Assembly: GCA_020796225.1 (NCBI GenBank)
Contig: CM036753.1
Location: 71,477,865 to 71,541,864 of the forward strand
Length of the DNA stretch: 64,000 bases
Direction of reading: 5' to 3'
Source of the DNA: Arion vulgaris
Lineage: Eukaryota > Mollusca > Gastropoda > Stylommatophora > Arionidae
Position 1 is the stretch's first letter; the number at the start of each line of letters is the position of its first letter. Position numbers and translations under genes: made by a program. Below the pieces are notes generated by a model. The model had not been told where the DNA came from, did not search any database, and was given only the letters and a program-made list of their open reading frames with translations. Positions 62,825-64,000 of this stretch are shown here, in pieces.

Positions 62825-63172
62825 TCTCTCTCTCTCTCTCTCTCTCTCTCGCGATCACCACCCAGACCGATGTACCAGATCTCCCAATAAATTCTATTCA
62901 TGTGGATTCATGCAGTCTTAGCATTGGCGTGTTTTACGTCACATCTTCAGCACGATTTGGAGCTCTGATGCTTATCCTTCGGTGATGTGTCCAGTTTCAG
63001 CCAGCGTTTACTAGTTTCGCTTTCCATTCTGTAGCCATCTAGTGTTTTTTTACGTTGTGGGGTAGCTAGCCCCACGCCCAACCTCCTTAGTCGCATCTTA
63101 CGACATGCCTGGCAGGTAGCAGTGGTTCTGTTCTTTACATCCCAATTTGGGGCCTGGTAACCACTCGTTTGC
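62825..63172 (-). mobile_element. SINE family F copy with CT microsatellite
   Basis: (CT)n at 62827-62850, then TACCAGATCTCCCAATAAAT, TTTACGTCACATCTTCAGCA, CTTATCCTTCGGTGATGTGT, CCAGCGTTTACTAGTTTCGC, GGGGTAGCTAGCCCCACGCC. It ends with the A-type head in reverse: TCGCATCTTACGACATGCCT and CAATTTGGGGCCTGGTAACC. Confidence 0.85.
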
Positions 63173-63299
63173 GACTGAGAATCAATATTGATTCTATAGA
63201 ATTTTACTGCAATAAAGTGAAACAGCTGATCAACAGTAAAGCGATGTATGGAAACATTGATTCGAGGTGATCAGACCGGATCAGATCAGGTCTGGCAAA

Positions 63300-63535
63300 A
63301 CCGTCGATTGATTGATAGGACCATAGGACTTTGGTGAGTAACCATGTGTGCTACGATCTTTTTCTTACACAGGAAGATCTGAGCTGCAGTGCACAAAGTC
63401 CGTAGCACCGGCGAGGATTTCCGATGTAATTTTGAAGATGGTGAAGATATATTGCATACTTTCGATATATTTTTGAGGAGACTGAGCACCTATCGGTCTG
63501 CCCGGAGTGCAATGACGTCAGTTTAGTAATGAATT
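63300..63535 (-). mobile_element. SINE family E 3' half
   Basis: CGATTGATTGATAGGACCAT (the tail, reversed), then TCTTACACAGGAAGATCTGA, ACAAAGTCCGTAGCACCGGC and ATTTTGAAGATGGTGAAGAT. Confidence 0.8.
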
Positions 63536-63539
63536 TAAA

Positions 63540-64000
63540 AAAACCGGGAAAATTGTATGGTTCTTTTCCATAATTTATCTTCTCTTTCTTCTTTCTCTCT
63601 CTCTCTCTCTTTGCCTTTTTTTCCCAGGTTTGGGGGATGGTCCTCAACCCCAAATCTGCCCCAAATCTTCCTATCTCCAGCTATCTCCCGGGAGCTCCCC
63701 CCGGGTCTTCTTTATATTTTTATCTCCTCCTCCCCAAAACTCGTCTCCGTTTTTTCTCAGTCTCCCCCTTTTTCGCTGTCCCCGGGGTTCCCGGCAAGGG
63801 GCCCTTCTTTTTTATTCCCCCCTTTTGGTTTCCAAAATTGTCCTATCCCGCCCAGCGTCTTTTTTTAAACCCGTTCGTTCCCGAAATCTGTCTTTTCTCT
63901 CCATAAATTTTCCCCATTTTTGACTTTTCATTTCCCTCTTATTCCCCCTATTCTGCCCAGACACCCAGTTGATGAAAATTTTTTCAAATTTTTCGCTATT
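63540..64000. repeat. Pyrimidine-rich, probably low-quality end
   Basis: C/T-rich on the plus strand with unusual runs of C and T (CCCCAAATC, CCCCCCGGG, TTTTTTT). The three overlapping frames to 63923 have no meaning. It differs from all other pyrimidine tracts here by its mixed homopolymers. Confidence 0.6.

Noticed and set aside
63557..63923. Pro/Phe-rich frames at the right edge
   Set aside because: Three overlapping frames in a noisy pyrimidine-rich segment.
1..64000. Retroviral or other viral genes
   Set aside because: No gag, protease, integrase or envelope-like frames or LTR pairs were found. All RT remnants have non-LTR features.

Overview
This window looks like animal nuclear DNA dominated by repeats. 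By eye it is AT-rich, it holds many microsatellites and several long minisatellites, and it contains non-LTR retrotransposon (LINE) reverse transcriptase remnants, many tRNA-like SINEs, hAT-type DNA elements and a MITE. I found no host protein-coding gene, rRNA or functional tRNA that I can defend. The modular SINEs, which share core blocks and end in GAA, GA, ATCA or poly-A tails, would suit a mollusc, perhaps a gastropod. That placement is inference only. Nearly every long open frame lies inside a tandem array and is a by-product of the repeat unit.

Provisional repeat names used below (all mine). S: tRNA-like head plus a core containing GGAGCTACGGAGTTCGTG. A: about 250 bp, starts CGCCCGAGTGGTTACCGGGG, ends in (GAA)n. 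B: tRNA-like, about 205 bp, poly-A tail. C: about 260 bp, (GAA)n tail. D: about 110-170 bp, often with a GAA-rich tail. E: tRNA-like head, about 430 bp, (ATCA)n tail. F: an A-type head joined to a different body, with a (GA)n tail. G and H: further tRNA-like families.

Layout. 1-1575 is a 35-bp array that runs into an S element. 1.6-9 kb holds S, C and D elements, LINE fragments and a 29-bp array. 9.06-9.92 kb is a 15/45-bp array. 10.4-12.2 kb is a nest in which an A element was hit by an hAT element and a B element. 12.2-17.8 kb is sparse, with D, B and F elements, microsatellites, an 11-bp array and an hAT-type MITE. 17.87-24.65 kb is one 39-bp array of about 173 copies. 25.2-31.1 kb is decayed LINE sequence carrying 28-bp, 46-bp and 62-bp arrays. 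31.1-43 kb is scattered LINE 3' ends, SINEs, a TA-flanked MITE with an empty-site paralogue, and pyrimidine tracts. 43.07-43.85 kb is an exact 20-copy 39-bp array inside an H element. 44-52 kb is SINEs and LINE scraps. 52.3-53.7 kb is an E element split by the best-preserved LINE. 53.8-54.9 kb is a 25-bp array. 55.8-57.66 kb is a LINE split by a 967-bp element with inverted terminal blocks. 57.7-59.7 kb is unexplained. 59.7-63.5 kb is LINE, SINE and a quieter stretch. The last 450 bp are pyrimidine-rich and look noisy.

The most interesting pattern is that most of the minisatellites begin inside, or across the edge of, a recognisable transposable element. The 35-bp and the exact 39-bp (20-copy) units are copies of SINE heads, the 46-bp unit spans a LINE/SINE insertion junction, and the 28-, 29-, 47- and 62-bp units are pieces of LINE coding sequence. 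For the H family an unexpanded paralogue is present in the same window.
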